Source: a bacterium (GTDB lineage: Bacteria > Ratteibacteria > UBA8468 > B48-G9 > JAFGKM01). From it: 64,000 bases of DNA. The position numbers and the translations under genes are program-made. The stretch spans positions 21,443 through 85,442 of the forward strand of contig JALNXB010000005.1 in NCBI GenBank assembly GCA_023230585.1, read 5' to 3'. Positions 34,752 to 44,620 of the stretch are shown here, piece after piece. Within the stretch, counting starts at the first letter, position 1; every line of letters begins with the position of its first letter. The notes under the pieces were generated by a model. The model ran no database searches. It worked only from the letters and a program-made list of their open reading frames with translations, and was not told the origin of the DNA.

Positions 34752-35615
34752 TCAGACCAAATCAAAAACTCTTTCAAGAAACTTTTTACATTCAGGGATA
34801 CCAACCTCTGGGTCAGGAAGGTTATATTCAGGATGCCATGCTTCGTACTCTATAGAAACAAAACCTGTATAATTAATGCTTTTAAGGTTTCTTACTATCC
34901 ACGGAATATCAAGTTTACCTAAACCATAAACTGTACAATAGAGAGTATTAACTATATTTCCTTGAAACCAGAACGGATACCCATCTTTAAGGTGTGTATG
35001 AACAATGTAGTCTTTCTGGTCAAAAAAACCTTGCCTATAATCTTTAAGGTTTCCATAAAGATTTCCCGGTTCATATATAACTCCAAAATTGTTAGAGCCA
35101 ACAGTAGAACAAAATTTAGCAAGTTTATCTGTATAAACGCTCATAGAAAGGCAATGGTTCTCCATCCCCATTTTTACATCCTTTTCCTCAGCATAAACGA
35201 CTGCTTCTCTAATATAGGGTAATACCCTCTCCACTATAACAGGGTCAAAAGGAGCAGCAGGGTCTGGGTTGTAGGGAATACCTGTGCCAACTCTAATCAC
35301 CGAAGCACCAAGGTCTACTGCAAGGTCTATCTCTTTCTTCATCTCTTGTAGTTCATTATCTCTTACCTTTTCATCTTCGGAAGAAAATTTACTACCAACA
35401 GAACCAGCAAGTGAACATATCTCTACATTATACTTTTTAGCAAGAGCTACAACATTTTTCCTTTCATCTGTACTCATACTTCTTAACACATGCCCTGAAG
35501 GATTTGAGGCTCTTGCGTCAGCATACTTTAACCCAACCGTATTCATAAATTTTAAAACCTGTTCAAAATCTTCCGTATGTTTTGTTAAACTTATTGTGCA
35601 AAAAGAAATTTTCAT
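34752..35615 (-). CDS. sugar phosphate isomerase/epimerase (xylose-isomerase-like TIM barrel)
   Basis: A 287-residue AP-endonuclease-2/xylose isomerase-like TIM-barrel protein. Likely metal ligands lie in GMENHCLS (Glu and His), VIYEPGN, HTHLKDG and SIEYEAWHPE, all typical of this superfamily. Members act as epimerases, isomerases or dehydratases on keto-sugars and inososes. It is the first gene of the three-gene sugar cluster, with GGAGAGG before the ATG, and sits directly next to repeat copy B upstream. Confidence 0.9.
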   Translation of the reverse strand: MKISFCTISLTKHTEDFEQVLKFMNTVGLKYADARASNPSGHVLRSMSTDERKNVVALAKKYNVEICSLAGSVGSKFSSEDEKVRDNELQEMKKEIDLAVDLGASVIRVGTGIPYNPDPAAPFDPVIVERVLPYIREAVVYAEEKDVKMGMENHCLSMSVYTDKLAKFCSTVGSNNFGVIYEPGNLYGNLKDYRQGFFDQKDYIVHTHLKDGYPFWFQGNIVNTLYCTVYGLGKLDIPWIVRNLKSINYTGFVSIEYEAWHPEYNLPDPEVGIPECKKFLERVFDLV

Positions 35616-35639
35616 TTTCCTCTCCTAATCCTTTATGTT

Positions 35640-35838
35640 TTTATCTGCCAAACTTGGCTATGCTTTAAGCGTTAATTACGCAGGAAAGCCTTATGTGCCT
35701 GCGGCAATCCTCGTTTTCCCTTAACCTGCATACAGCCCCTCCTCCTACGCTAAAATACAAGCCTCATCCCATTAACCACTCTGCAAACCCCTGAGGACAT
35801 ACTATCCCAAGCACCTCCAAGGGGTAGAAGGCAAAAAA
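35640..35838. repeat. dispersed repeat region, copy B
   Basis: This gap between serS and the epimerase gene holds no gene. CTACGCTAAAATACAAGC (35745-35762) is the exact reverse complement of 47772-47789. AATCCTCGT near 35706-35714 is also present at about 47662-47670. The right end (35814-35838), with AAGGGG-T-AGAAGGCAAAAAA, matches 47894-47915 apart from a one-base insertion. It is a degenerate composite of the same modules as copies A and C. Confidence 0.65.
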
Positions 35839-35839
35839 G

Positions 35840-37114
35840 TTAAGGTTTAATAACTTCCATTCCACCCATATATTTCTGCAAAACCTCAGGTACAATAACA
35901 GAACCGTCAGGCTGTTGATATTGCTCAAGAATAGCAATTATCACTCTCGGTAAAGCAACCCCTGAACCGTTCAATGTATGTAGATATTCTTTAGCACCAC
36001 TCTTCTTCCTATATCTAATATTCCCTCTTTTAGCTTGAAAATCCTCAAAATTAGAACAAGAGGAAACTTCCAACCATTTTTCAGTCCCTGAAGCCCAAAC
36101 TTCAATATCATAACATTTGCTTGCTGAAAAACTTAGGTCACCAGTACAGAGTTTTAATACTCTATAAGATAACTTTAAAGATTGAAGAATACTTTCGGCT
36201 TCAGAAAGAAGAGTTTCAAGTTCATTATAGGAAGTTTCTGGTTTTACAAATTTAACAAGTTCCACCTTATCAAACTGATGTAGTCTCATTAAACCTTTTG
36301 TATCTTTTCCATAAGCACCCGCTTCTCTCCTAAAGCAAGGAGTGTAAGCAACATAATATATTGGAAGATTTCCTTCATCCACAAGGTCGCCTCTATGTAG
36401 ATTTGTAACCGGAACCTCTGCAGTAGGTATAAGGAATAGATCGTCCTCCTGCACAAAATACATATCTTTTTCAAGTTTAGGTATCTGTCCTGTTGAAAAC
36501 ATACTATCTCTATTTACAACTGCAGGGACCCATACTTCTTTAAAACCATTTTTCAAATGAGTCTCTATCATAAAATTTATAAGAGCCCTAACAAGAGAAG
36601 CACCTGCTCCCATAAAAACAGGGAAAAAACTTCCAGAAATTTTAGCGCCTTTAGGAAAATCAAGAATACCAAGATTAGTTCCTACTTCCCAATGTGGAAG
36701 AACCTTAAACGAAGGAGTAACTCCTAATTGCCATTCTTTTATAGTTTCATTATCGGCAGCGTTTTTACCTATAGGAACAGAATTATGTGAAATATTGGGA
36801 ATCATTGAGATAATAAGTTCAAACTCTTTCTCTATCTCTTTAAGTTCTGCTTCCCTCTCTCTTATCTCATCAGAGTACTCTTTTGCCTGCTTAACCATTT
36901 CTTTAAAAGAGTCTTCATTTTTTTCATCTTTTCTGTTGGAAATTTTTAGGCTTATATCTTTCTGCATTTTTTTTCTTTCCTCAACAAAAGATATTATCTC
37001 CCTTCTTGAATTATCCAGTTCTTCAAGTTTTTCCCAATCTATCTTTTCGCCTTTATTAAAAGATGCAACCTTTAATAGTTCAAGATTATCTCTTACAAAC
37101 TTCGCAGAATACAT
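35840..37114 (-). CDS. serS: seryl-tRNA synthetase
   Basis: A 424-residue class II aminoacyl-tRNA synthetase. The N-terminal coiled-coil arm (about residues 25-105) grips tRNA-Ser. Motif 2 is the block CFRREAGAYGKDTKGLMRLHQF and motif 3 is the SGVALPRVIIAILEQYQ region near the C-terminus. TAEVPVTNLHRGD is the family's serine-binding block. Length is normal. AGGAG lies before the ATG. It is 23 nt after the ftsB-like gene and probably in one operon with eno and the HAD gene. Confidence 0.97.
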   Translation of the reverse strand: MYSAKFVRDNLELLKVASFNKGEKIDWEKLEELDNSRREIISFVEERKKMQKDISLKISNRKDEKNEDSFKEMVKQAKEYSDEIREREAELKEIEKEFELIISMIPNISHNSVPIGKNAADNETIKEWQLGVTPSFKVLPHWEVGTNLGILDFPKGAKISGSFFPVFMGAGASLVRALINFMIETHLKNGFKEVWVPAVVNRDSMFSTGQIPKLEKDMYFVQEDDLFLIPTAEVPVTNLHRGDLVDEGNLPIYYVAYTPCFRREAGAYGKDTKGLMRLHQFDKVELVKFVKPETSYNELETLLSEAESILQSLKLSYRVLKLCTGDLSFSASKCYDIEVWASGTEKWLEVSSCSNFEDFQAKRGNIRYRKKSGAKEYLHTLNGSGVALPRVIIAILEQYQQPDGSVIVPEVLQKYMGGMEVIKP

Positions 37115-37137
37115 ATTTCTCTCCTCATTTAGCTTTT

Positions 37138-37425
37138 TTAACGCCCCTCAGGTTCCTGGTCTTGAATCCTATATATATATTCCCCTTCTTTCACATATCC
37201 ATAATTCTCACGCAAAAGTTTTTCGGTAAAATATGGGTCCTGCTGAAGGGACTCAAGGTAATTTAAAAGTTGAGTATTATCTTCTTCAAGTTTGGATATC
37301 TCATTCAAATAATGTCGGTATAAATTTCGTTGTTTAATAAGATTGTTTAAACGAGGCAAATTTAACACTGTAAGAATAATAGACAAAAACAAAACACGCT
37401 TCTTATTCTTATTTCTTCTTTTCAT
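37138..37425 (-). CDS. FtsB/DivIC-like septum formation protein
   Basis: A 95-residue bitopic protein. A basic N-terminus (RRNKNKKR) precedes one membrane helix at about 11-28. A coiled coil follows (about 35-62), then the characteristic DPYFTEKLLRENYGYVKEGEYIYR end typical of FtsB/DivIC. These proteins form the divisome FtsQLB subcomplex. Position directly after eno is the same as ftsB in many genomes, and spacing to eno is only 7 nt. A strong AGGAG precedes the ATG. Confidence 0.88.
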   Translation of the reverse strand: MKRRNKNKKRVLFLSIILTVLNLPRLNNLIKQRNLYRHYLNEISKLEEDNTQLLNYLESLQQDPYFTEKLLRENYGYVKEGEYIYRIQDQEPEGR

Positions 37426-37432
37426 ATTTCTC

Positions 37433-38701
37433 CTATTTTAAAAGAAGTTTGCCTGCATAATCCGCATTTTCACCGAGAGAATCCTCAATTCTTAATAGTT
37501 GATTATATTTACACAAACGTTCCGACCTACTTAAAGAACCTGTCTTAATTTGACCAGCATTAACACCAACCGACAAATCAGCTATAAAGGTATCTTCTGT
37601 TTCTCCGCTTCTATGAGAAATAACTACACCATAACTGTTCTGCTGAGCCATCTCTATTGTTTCAAGTGTTTCTGTTAGAGTTCCTATCTGGTTCACTTTT
37701 ATAAGTATTGCGTTTGCAACCTTTTTCTCAATACCTTCTTTAAAAATTACAGGATTCGTAACAAATATATCGTCACCTACAATCTGAGTTTGATTTCCTA
37801 TCCTTCTTGTCATATCATACCAACCATCCCAATCATTTTCAGCTAAACCATCTTCAATTGAAAATATAGGGTATTTTTTTATTATTGTTTCGTAATAATC
37901 TACCAGTTCGCTCGAAGTTTTTTTCTTACCTTCAAATAGATATGAACCTTTCTCAAATATTGATGAAGCAGCAACATCAAGAGCTATATAAATATCTTTT
38001 CCTTCAACATAACCTGCTTTTTGTATAGATTCTACTATCAAAGATAATGCTTCCTCGTTGGTGTTAAGGTTAGGAGCAAAACCGCCTTCATCTCCCACCG
38101 AAGTGATATGCCCTTTTTCTTTAAGAATGTTTTTCAAAACCTGAAAAACTTCTGCTGTCATCCTGTACCCGTCTTTAAAAGTTTTTGCACCTAAAGGTGC
38201 TATCATAAACTCTTGTATATCAAGATTGTTGTCAGCGTGCATACCTCCATTAATTATATTACAGAGTGGCACAGGTAAAATATTTGCTCTAAGCCCACCA
38301 AGATAAAAATAGAGAGGTAAACAGAGAGACTCTGCAGCGGCTCTTGCAACAGCAAGACTTACACCAAGCATAGCGTTGGCACCAAGTTTTGATTTGTTTT
38401 CTGTTCCATCAAGTTCTATAAGAAATTTATCTATTGCTCTCTGTTCAGTAACTAAAAACCCTTCACTGATAAGTTCAGGTGCAATAATTTCATTAACATT
38501 ATCAACAGCTATCTGAACACCTTTCCCAAGAAACCTTTCTCCACCATCTCTAAGTTCTAAAGCCTCCCTCTCACCTGTAGACGCACCCGACGGGACAGCT
38601 GCCCTTTCAAGTGTACCATCTTCTAACATTACTTCAACCTCTACTGTGGGGGTACCTCTTGAATCAAGTATTTCTCGAGCGCTAATATCAATAATTTCCA
38701 T
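37433..38701 (-). CDS. eno: enolase
   Basis: A 422-residue enolase interconverting 2-phosphoglycerate and phosphoenolpyruvate. Recognised blocks are [63 protein letters not shown], the GDDIFVTN metal site, the catalytic-lysine block [14 protein letters not shown] and [11 protein letters not shown]. The ATG at 38701 is chosen with GGAGG 5 nt upstream; the codon before it is TTG, not the start. Confidence 0.98.
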   Translation of the reverse strand: MEIIDISAREILDSRGTPTVEVEVMLEDGTLERAAVPSGASTGEREALELRDGGERFLGKGVQIAVDNVNEIIAPELISEGFLVTEQRAIDKFLIELDGTENKSKLGANAMLGVSLAVARAAAESLCLPLYFYLGGLRANILPVPLCNIINGGMHADNNLDIQEFMIAPLGAKTFKDGYRMTAEVFQVLKNILKEKGHITSVGDEGGFAPNLNTNEEALSLIVESIQKAGYVEGKDIYIALDVAASSIFEKGSYLFEGKKKTSSELVDYYETIIKKYPIFSIEDGLAENDWDGWYDMTRRIGNQTQIVGDDIFVTNPVIFKEGIEKKVANAILIKVNQIGTLTETLETIEMAQQNSYGVVISHRSGETEDTFIADLSVGVNAGQIKTGSLSRSERLCKYNQLLRIEDSLGENADYAGKLLLK

Positions 38702-38710
38702 CAAAGCCTC

Positions 38711-39364
38711 CTATTGTTTCAAATTATCCTTTATATATTTTTTAAAATCTATTAAATTTGCAAAAATCTTAATATCTTTTATCTTTTTTAAATCTTCGTA
38801 AGGGGTAGACCCAGTTGAAAGTAAAAATGTGTCAACCCCTGCCCTTGTTCCTGCTAAAAAATCTACATCCATATCTCCAACATAAAAAGTTTCTTCTGGT
38901 TTAACTTTATGAAAATCCATTATATGCAATATCATATCAGGGGAAGGTTTTGCTTTAGACACATCGTCTTCGGTACATATTATATCAAAATATCTTCTCA
39001 TATTCAATTCATTTAATAGTTCACCAGCTGACACTTTTGACCTGTTGGTTGCAACTCCCAAAAGTAGGTCTCTATCTAAAAGGAATTTCAGTAGTTCCTC
39101 ACCACCCTGAAAAAGTTTTACGTTCCCTTTTAAAAACCTTTTATGGTTATCTTTGTAAATTGCCATCAATTCAGAAACATGTTCCTCTTTTACAAATTTT
39201 GATGCAAGATTTCTGCTACCTCCACCAACTGCTCTTTTCACTGTTTCAACAGAAACTGTAGGGTACCCTAAAATACCCAAAGAATAATTAAAAGTTGCTG
39301 ATATAGCGTTATAAGCATCCACCAAAGTTCCATCTAAATCAAAAATTCCAAGTTTTTTATTCAT
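38711..39364 (-). CDS. HAD-superfamily phosphatase (phosphoglycolate phosphatase-like)
   Basis: A 217-residue HAD hydrolase. Motif I is FDLDGTLVDAY at residues 8-18 (nucleophile Asp9), motif II is the ATNRSKV block, motif III is the KAKPSPDM lysine and motif IV is GDMDVDFLAGTRAG. The cap is of the helical C1 type. Phosphoglycolate phosphatase or pyrophosphatase are possible roles, but HAD specificity cannot be read from sequence. It lies 9 nt upstream of eno on the same strand. No clear ribosome site is seen. Confidence 0.85.
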   Translation of the reverse strand: MNKKLGIFDLDGTLVDAYNAISATFNYSLGILGYPTVSVETVKRAVGGGSRNLASKFVKEEHVSELMAIYKDNHKRFLKGNVKLFQGGEELLKFLLDRDLLLGVATNRSKVSAGELLNELNMRRYFDIICTEDDVSKAKPSPDMILHIMDFHKVKPEETFYVGDMDVDFLAGTRAGVDTFLLSTGSTPYEDLKKIKDIKIFANLIDFKKYIKDNLKQ

Positions 39365-39549
39365 TAATATTACTTTACACTAAACTATATCTATTGTCAA
39401 TCGTCTAACAATTAAAAGAAAGAAAAACTGCTGGTTTTATTATAAAAATCTTGTTTTAGTAAAAACATTCGTTTCTAAATAGCACGTTAGAGTTTCTCTT
39501 GTTCTATTTTTTACTGGTAATAGAGCAATGGGAAAGAAGGAGGTGAAAA

Positions 39550-39900
39550 GTGAAAAAAATATTTAAAATTGCTATACCCCTAATTTTTATATCCTCTACG
39601 ATTTCTCTGTTTGCCCAAGAACCGCAAGTGCAAAAACAACTTAAAGAAACTTTAGAGATGAGACAACAGATGAGAGAGATAGAAAAAAATATTATAGAAA
39701 ATGATTCTGAATTAAAAAGTATTGCGGAAGAATTAAAAAATACAAGCAACAGATTACGCGAAAGATTAAACGCTAAACTTGCTGGGCATACAGAGTATCA
39801 AGAACTCAAGAAAAAAACTGAAAAAATGAAAGAAGACTGGAGGAAAGAACGTCCAGAAAGAAGAAAAAGAAGACCTAGCGAAAGACCCCCAATAAAATAG
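39550..39900 (+). CDS. small exported coiled-coil protein of unknown function
   Basis: A 116-residue protein beginning with GTG preceded by an ideal AAGGAGGTG site. Residues 1-22 are a signal peptide ending at a likely Ala-Gln cleavage point. The rest is one highly charged coiled coil (about 25-90), with a basic, Arg/Pro-rich tail. I recognise no family. It is reminiscent of small periplasmic proteins such as Spy/CpxP only in overall type. It lies divergent from the HAD gene, and the 185 nt upstream contain no clear promoter. Confidence 0.65.
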   Translation: MKKIFKIAIPLIFISSTISLFAQEPQVQKQLKETLEMRQQMREIEKNIIENDSELKSIAEELKNTSNRLRERLNAKLAGHTEYQELKKKTEKMKEDWRKERPERRKRRPSERPPIK

Positions 39901-39979
39901 CGTTACAATTTATAAATAATTTATCTTCCAAACATTAAAATAATTTTTTTCTTTTTAAAAAAATGTGGTAATATATGGT

Positions 39980-40843
39980 ATGACTGGAATAGATATTATA
40001 ATTATCCTTATTTTCTGTTTTAGTGTTTTAATTGGTTACCATAGGGGTTTTGTATGTAGTGTTGGTGACATATTGGGCATAGTTTTAGGTTCAATTATAG
40101 CTTCCTTTGCCTACCGTGCTCCCTTAAAACTTATGACCCAATTTGATATTACTGGTATTGCAGTAGAGTTGGTCTTTTTCATTCTTACACTCCTCTTTTT
40201 TTCACTCCTTTTGATAATACTAATAGAGTCATTAAGAAAGCGTATCGATGCTAAACATTTTATAGACAGATACGCAGGTCTTATTTTAGGCGCTTTTGAA
40301 GGCTTTATTTTTACTGGGTTGCTTCTATTTATAATGAGCGCTTCTTTTAATTCAGCAACAGAGGTACAAAATAGCAAACTTTCAAAAAATGTTATACGTT
40401 TTATGCCTGCCGTTTATGAAAAGAGCGAACAATTTGGTATTATTTTTCCTAAAATGATACTCCTCTCAACAGAGTATATTGACGAGTTTAAACAGAGTAA
40501 GAAGGATATACAATTTTCAAAACTAAACTTTTCATCTTTTGATGGCTACACTTGTATGGAGTGCGGAGGTAAAGTTAAATTTGAAGGTTATTTTCAAAGA
40601 GTTGGAGCTACTTTTATACCAAAATTCACCTGTTTAGAGTGTGAAAGAACATCTTGTGGTTGCCAAACCTATCAAGGTTTTCATAATTTATATAACAAAT
40701 GCCCCATAGAAATAGCAAAAACAAAACTGAGATTTGATTGTGGACACTGGAGCAATCATAAACTTATTACACCAAAAGGACCTTGTCCAATAGATAACCA
40801 GACTATTGAATTCTGGTTATGGGAACCGCCTCAAGAATATTAA
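39980..40843 (+). CDS. CvpA-like membrane protein fused to a Cys-rich zinc-ribbon-like domain
   Basis: A 287-residue protein. Four hydrophobic segments in residues 1-125 with GxHRGFV and DRYAGLILGAFEGFIF blocks match the CvpA/colicin V production family. The C-terminal 100 residues are soluble and rich in Cys. Pairs lie at 192/195 and 218/221, with further Cys at 226, 228, 241, 254 and 269, plus a GHW segment, suggesting two or more zinc ribbons. I know of no standard CvpA with such a tail. The ATG at 39980 has no clear Shine-Dalgarno, and a GTG at 39965 is an alternative. CvpA proteins have roles in envelope stability and colicin secretion, but the role here is unknown. It ends convergent with the MacB-like gene. 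Confidence 0.65.
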   Translation: MTGIDIIIILIFCFSVLIGYHRGFVCSVGDILGIVLGSIIASFAYRAPLKLMTQFDITGIAVELVFFILTLLFFSLLLIILIESLRKRIDAKHFIDRYAGLILGAFEGFIFTGLLLFIMSASFNSATEVQNSKLSKNVIRFMPAVYEKSEQFGIIFPKMILLSTEYIDEFKQSKKDIQFSKLNFSSFDGYTCMECGGKVKFEGYFQRVGATFIPKFTCLECERTSCGCQTYQGFHNLYNKCPIEIAKTKLRFDCGHWSNHKLITPKGPCPIDNQTIEFWLWEPPQEY

Positions 40844-40853
40844 GTAGAAATTT

Positions 40854-42134
40854 TCACTCATGACGTAGAGCCTCTATAGGGTCAAGCCAAGCAGCTTTTC
40901 TTGCAGGATATATTCCAAACGTAATTCCTATTGCAACTGATATTCCAAAAGCTATAAGTACCGACCAGTATGTAACTATTGTTACCATACCAGCTAATTT
41001 AGTAACAACTGCTGGAATAGTTATTCCAAGAAAGACACCTATTAACCCGCCAACAGACGATAGAATAACAGCTTCAATTAGAAACTGGTTTATTATATCT
41101 CTCCTTTTTGCACCGAGCGCCCTTCTAATACCTATCTCTCTAGTCCTTTCGGTCACGGTTGCAAGCATAATATTCATAATCCCTATACCACCAACAATAA
41201 GAGATATGGCAGCTATAGCCCCTAAAACAATATTAAAGATTTTTGTTGTATGTTCAGCTTGTTTAAGCAGTTGTAAAGGCACAAGTATTTCATAATCTGG
41301 TTGTTTGTGAGTTGTAGTAAGAATATCTTCAATTATAGCAGCAGTAGTAACTATTTTCTGTGCATCTGCAACTTTTATTATAAAACGATGGTATTTTACC
41401 CAACTTTTATCAGAAGACCGTCGCCCTGCTCCTGTTTCGCCTAAAGTATATTCACCATAATATGCTCTTTGAGTTGTGAGAGGCATATAAACATCAAAAT
41501 TGATATCTTCTGCTTCAAATCCTACCCCTGAAACAATTGCCCTTTCACTCGCAACCCCCACAACCGTAAAATAGTTCTGCCCTATTCTAATCTCTTTTCC
41601 AATAGCGTTGTCCAGAGGAATTAATTGTTTTTTTACAGATGACCCTATTATTACATAAGGTTTTGAGAGGTTGTAATCTACATAATTAAAGAACCGTCCA
41701 TTTATAATTTCAAGGTTCATAACACCAGGATACTCAGGGTATGTTCCAACAAGTTTTACACTCATACTTTTATCCAAATACCATACATCTCTCTTATCTT
41801 CCCAAGCAGGTATAACCTTTTCAACTGATGGCACGCTTTCAATCTTAGCTAAATCCTCTGGAGTTAACCCGTAAGCTACAAGAGACACTGTTTGCTGAGC
41901 TCCTGACTCTCTTGGAGGTTTTACTGCTTTAATTATTACATTGTGGCTACCTAACTCTTTAATCTTTTCTCTTGCCTCAAAACTTGCTCCCTCTCCAATC
42001 GCAAGCATTGATATCACAGATGCAACACCAAAAACTATACCAAGAATTGTCAACAAAGAGCGGAGTTTATGCATATATATATTTTTCCACCCTGCTTTAA
42101 TAATTCTATTTATATGAAATATATTTATATTCAT
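40854..42134 (-). CDS. MacB-type ABC transporter permease
   Basis: A 426-residue FtsX/MacB permease. One N-terminal membrane helix (about 24-46) is followed by a large periplasmic MacB domain (about 50-285). Three C-terminal helices follow, with blocks [31 protein letters not shown] and [20 protein letters not shown]. It is the membrane component of a tripartite, MacAB-TolC-like exporter. The ATPase is a separate gene, unlike in E. coli MacB. Four same-strand genes at 40854-46175 form the exporter operon. Confidence 0.93.
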   Translation of the reverse strand: MNINIFHINRIIKAGWKNIYMHKLRSLLTILGIVFGVASVISMLAIGEGASFEAREKIKELGSHNVIIKAVKPPRESGAQQTVSLVAYGLTPEDLAKIESVPSVEKVIPAWEDKRDVWYLDKSMSVKLVGTYPEYPGVMNLEIINGRFFNYVDYNLSKPYVIIGSSVKKQLIPLDNAIGKEIRIGQNYFTVVGVASERAIVSGVGFEAEDINFDVYMPLTTQRAYYGEYTLGETGAGRRSSDKSWVKYHRFIIKVADAQKIVTTAAIIEDILTTTHKQPDYEILVPLQLLKQAEHTTKIFNIVLGAIAAISLIVGGIGIMNIMLATVTERTREIGIRRALGAKRRDIINQFLIEAVILSSVGGLIGVFLGITIPAVVTKLAGMVTIVTYWSVLIAFGISVAIGITFGIYPARKAAWLDPIEALRHE

Positions 42135-42167
42135 TTTTTATACTAAGAGATATGGTCTCTTGCTCCT

Positions 42168-42842
42168 TTATCCACTAACTATTTCTCCATCAAGTATCCT
42201 GACAATTACCTTACCATATTCTGCTATTTTACTGTCGTGGGTAATAACAAAAAGGGTGGTACCCTTCTCATTAAGGTTTGTCAGTAGGTTCATTATCTCT
42301 ACACCTGTTTTAGTATCAAGGTTCCCTGTAGGTTCATCGGCAAGTATAAATGTTGGTTCATTTATAAGAGCCCTTGCTATTGCTACTCTCTGTTGTTGCC
42401 CACCTGAAAGTTCAGTAGGTTTATGTCGCACCCTATCTTTTAGTCCAACAAGTTCAGCCATCTGAAGCGCCTTCTCCGAAACCAATCTATCATCAACCCC
42501 TTGATAAAATAATGGTAGACCGATATTTTCAACAACTGTAAGATGTTGTATCAGATTATACGATTGAAATATAAAACCTATCTTAGTACTTCTTATTATT
42601 GAAAGTTTATCGTCATCTAAAGAAGATACCTCATGGTTCTCTAAAAGATATCTACCCGATGTCGGTGTATCCAAACACCCAAGTATATTAAGCATAGTTG
42701 TTTTGCCGCTTCCAGAAGGACCCATCAAAGATATATGTACACCTTTTTCAATCTCAAGACATATATCTTTCAAGACAGGAATCTTTATCTTACCAATTTC
42801 ATAAGTTTTAGTGATATTTTCAAGTTTGATTATAGGTTCCAT
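42168..42842 (-). CDS. MacB/LolD-type ABC transporter ATPase
   Basis: A 224-residue ATPase. Walker A is GPSGSGKTT near residues 40-48, the ABC signature is [15 protein letters not shown], Walker B is [12 protein letters not shown] and the H-loop is FVITHDS. The closest relatives are the lipoprotein- and macrolide-exporter ATPases LolD and MacB. Its ATG overlaps the adaptor's stop codon by one base, so translation is coupled. Substrate unknown. Confidence 0.95.
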   Translation of the reverse strand: MEPIIKLENITKTYEIGKIKIPVLKDICLEIEKGVHISLMGPSGSGKTTMLNILGCLDTPTSGRYLLENHEVSSLDDDKLSIIRSTKIGFIFQSYNLIQHLTVVENIGLPLFYQGVDDRLVSEKALQMAELVGLKDRVRHKPTELSGGQQQRVAIARALINEPTFILADEPTGNLDTKTGVEIMNLLTNLNEKGTTLFVITHDSKIAEYGKVIVRILDGEIVSG

Positions 42843-44620
42843 TATTCTCTTTCCATCGCTGGTCTTCTACGCCTACCGCTTCCTGTTCGTTGGACAGGTG
42901 CAGAGTTATCAGAATCGGGAACCACATTCGCAGGTTGACTGTTTAAAGACGGTCTTTCAACTTCTCTCTCAGGTTCAGTTTGTGCTGGAACACTTTCTTG
43001 AGATGATGTATCTGTCTTAAAAACCCCTTTTTCTTCTAACTCAGCTTTTTTTATTTTAGAAGTTAAAGAAACCCCTGGTTTAATTATTACTGTTTCGCCT
43101 TCTTTTAATCCTTCCTTTATCTCTACCAATGTTTCGCTACTATCCCCAAGTTCAACCTCTTTTTCTATAATATGCCCTTCTTTTAAAACAGATAGAAATG
43201 AACTGTTCCCTTTAAAATAGACAGCATTTATTGGTACTGCTACAACATCTTTCAACTCTTTTATTAAAATTTCTACTTTAGCTGTCATCCCCGGCTTCAG
43301 AAACTCCATATTATCGCTAAGATTATTAAGGGTTATCTGGGTAAGATAAATATTAATATCTGGATTTTGAAATTTTATGGCAGCATCAGGCATAATAGCA
43401 ACCTTTTTTACTGTTCCAGTAAGTGGTACGTCAGGAAAAGCATCTACTCTTATATTTGCCAACATACCTGTTTGAACTTTTTTTATTGAAGATTCGTGTA
43501 TCTTAACCTCAACCCCCATACTTCTAAAATCAGGCAGATTAAAAAGTTCTTGATACATTCTTATACTTGTACCCGGTTGAATAGGGCTCTGACTTGCCCA
43601 AGGTCTTGAACTGGTTGCATAAGTAACAAACCCTTGTTTGGTTGCTCTTATTGTGCAGTTTTCTATATTTTGTTCAACATCTCTAAGATTCCCCCTTGTT
43701 TGTATATATGCAGATTTTCTATTTCTTAGGTTTGCTTCAATTTGTATCATCCTTGCTCTTGCTGTATCTTTTGTTCGTTCAAACTGATTCATAGCCACTT
43801 TATAGTTTGACATATAAGTCTCAACCGCTTTAACAAAATCATATTTAAGAAAAAGCTGGTATTCAAGTTCTGCTTGTTGCTGTGCAACTTCTTTCTGTTT
43901 GAGAGCAAGTCTATCTGCTTCAAGTTCCATTTTTGTTACATACCCTTTTTCAGAAAGTTTCTGACTCCACTCAACCTTATCTCTTGCTCTTACAACTTCT
44001 TCTTTTGCAAGGTCAATCTTGTTTTCGAGAGAACTTTTTTTGTTTAACGCTTCCCCACCTAAATTATCGCTTCTAATCAAAACTGCATAATTTATATCTT
44101 CACTTTTATCAAGAATACTCTTAGAAAGGATAGCGCCAAGGTACTTGTCGAGGTCCATCTCTGCAAACTTAACCTTCAATTCTGCCTGAGAGATATCGTT
44201 ATCATTCTGTTTTTTTTGTATCTCAAGGTTCTGCCCTGCTTCTGTATATGCAGCCAGAGTATTTTCAACATTAAGAGTCAACTGCTCCTTTCTATCTTCC
44301 AGATCTTTTGAATCAAGACTAATAAGAATTCTTCCGTTTGCAATATCCTGTTCTGTTATTTCTGTTCCTTCATCTATTACATCAAGAATAGTTCTATTAC
44401 CTGGTACTTCGTTCCTAATTTTTTGTGATTCTAAAGCAACAAGGTTACCGCCTTCTATGACAGAAATAAGTAGGTCCTGTTTTTTCACAACAAAAGTCAC
44501 AAGTTCTCCACTTTTTCTTTTATCTACAATTCTTTTATTAACAAAAAATATTACAACTATTATTAGCAAGACCAGATAAAAAATCTTGTTTTTAAATATT
44601 CTGTTTAGTAATTTTTTCAT
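42842..44620 (-). CDS. HlyD/MacA-like periplasmic adaptor protein
   Basis: A 592-residue membrane-fusion protein, longer than the usual 370-400. One N-terminal membrane helix spans about 13-30. Two long coiled-coil stretches lie between about 120 and 330, then lipoyl/beta-barrel domains with IRATKQGFVTY, GTSIRMYQELFNLPDF and VKKVAIMPDAA blocks. The last 60 residues are a low-complexity tail rich in Pro, Ser, Glu and Arg. It bridges the inner-membrane MacB-like pair to the TolC-like protein, whose gene it overlaps by 29 nt. Confidence 0.9.
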   Translation of the reverse strand: MKKLLNRIFKNKIFYLVLLIIVVIFFVNKRIVDKRKSGELVTFVVKKQDLLISVIEGGNLVALESQKIRNEVPGNRTILDVIDEGTEITEQDIANGRILISLDSKDLEDRKEQLTLNVENTLAAYTEAGQNLEIQKKQNDNDISQAELKVKFAEMDLDKYLGAILSKSILDKSEDINYAVLIRSDNLGGEALNKKSSLENKIDLAKEEVVRARDKVEWSQKLSEKGYVTKMELEADRLALKQKEVAQQQAELEYQLFLKYDFVKAVETYMSNYKVAMNQFERTKDTARARMIQIEANLRNRKSAYIQTRGNLRDVEQNIENCTIRATKQGFVTYATSSRPWASQSPIQPGTSIRMYQELFNLPDFRSMGVEVKIHESSIKKVQTGMLANIRVDAFPDVPLTGTVKKVAIMPDAAIKFQNPDINIYLTQITLNNLSDNMEFLKPGMTAKVEILIKELKDVVAVPINAVYFKGNSSFLSVLKEGHIIEKEVELGDSSETLVEIKEGLKEGETVIIKPGVSLTSKIKKAELEEKGVFKTDTSSQESVPAQTEPEREVERPSLNSQPANVVPDSDNSAPVQRTGSGRRRRPAMERE

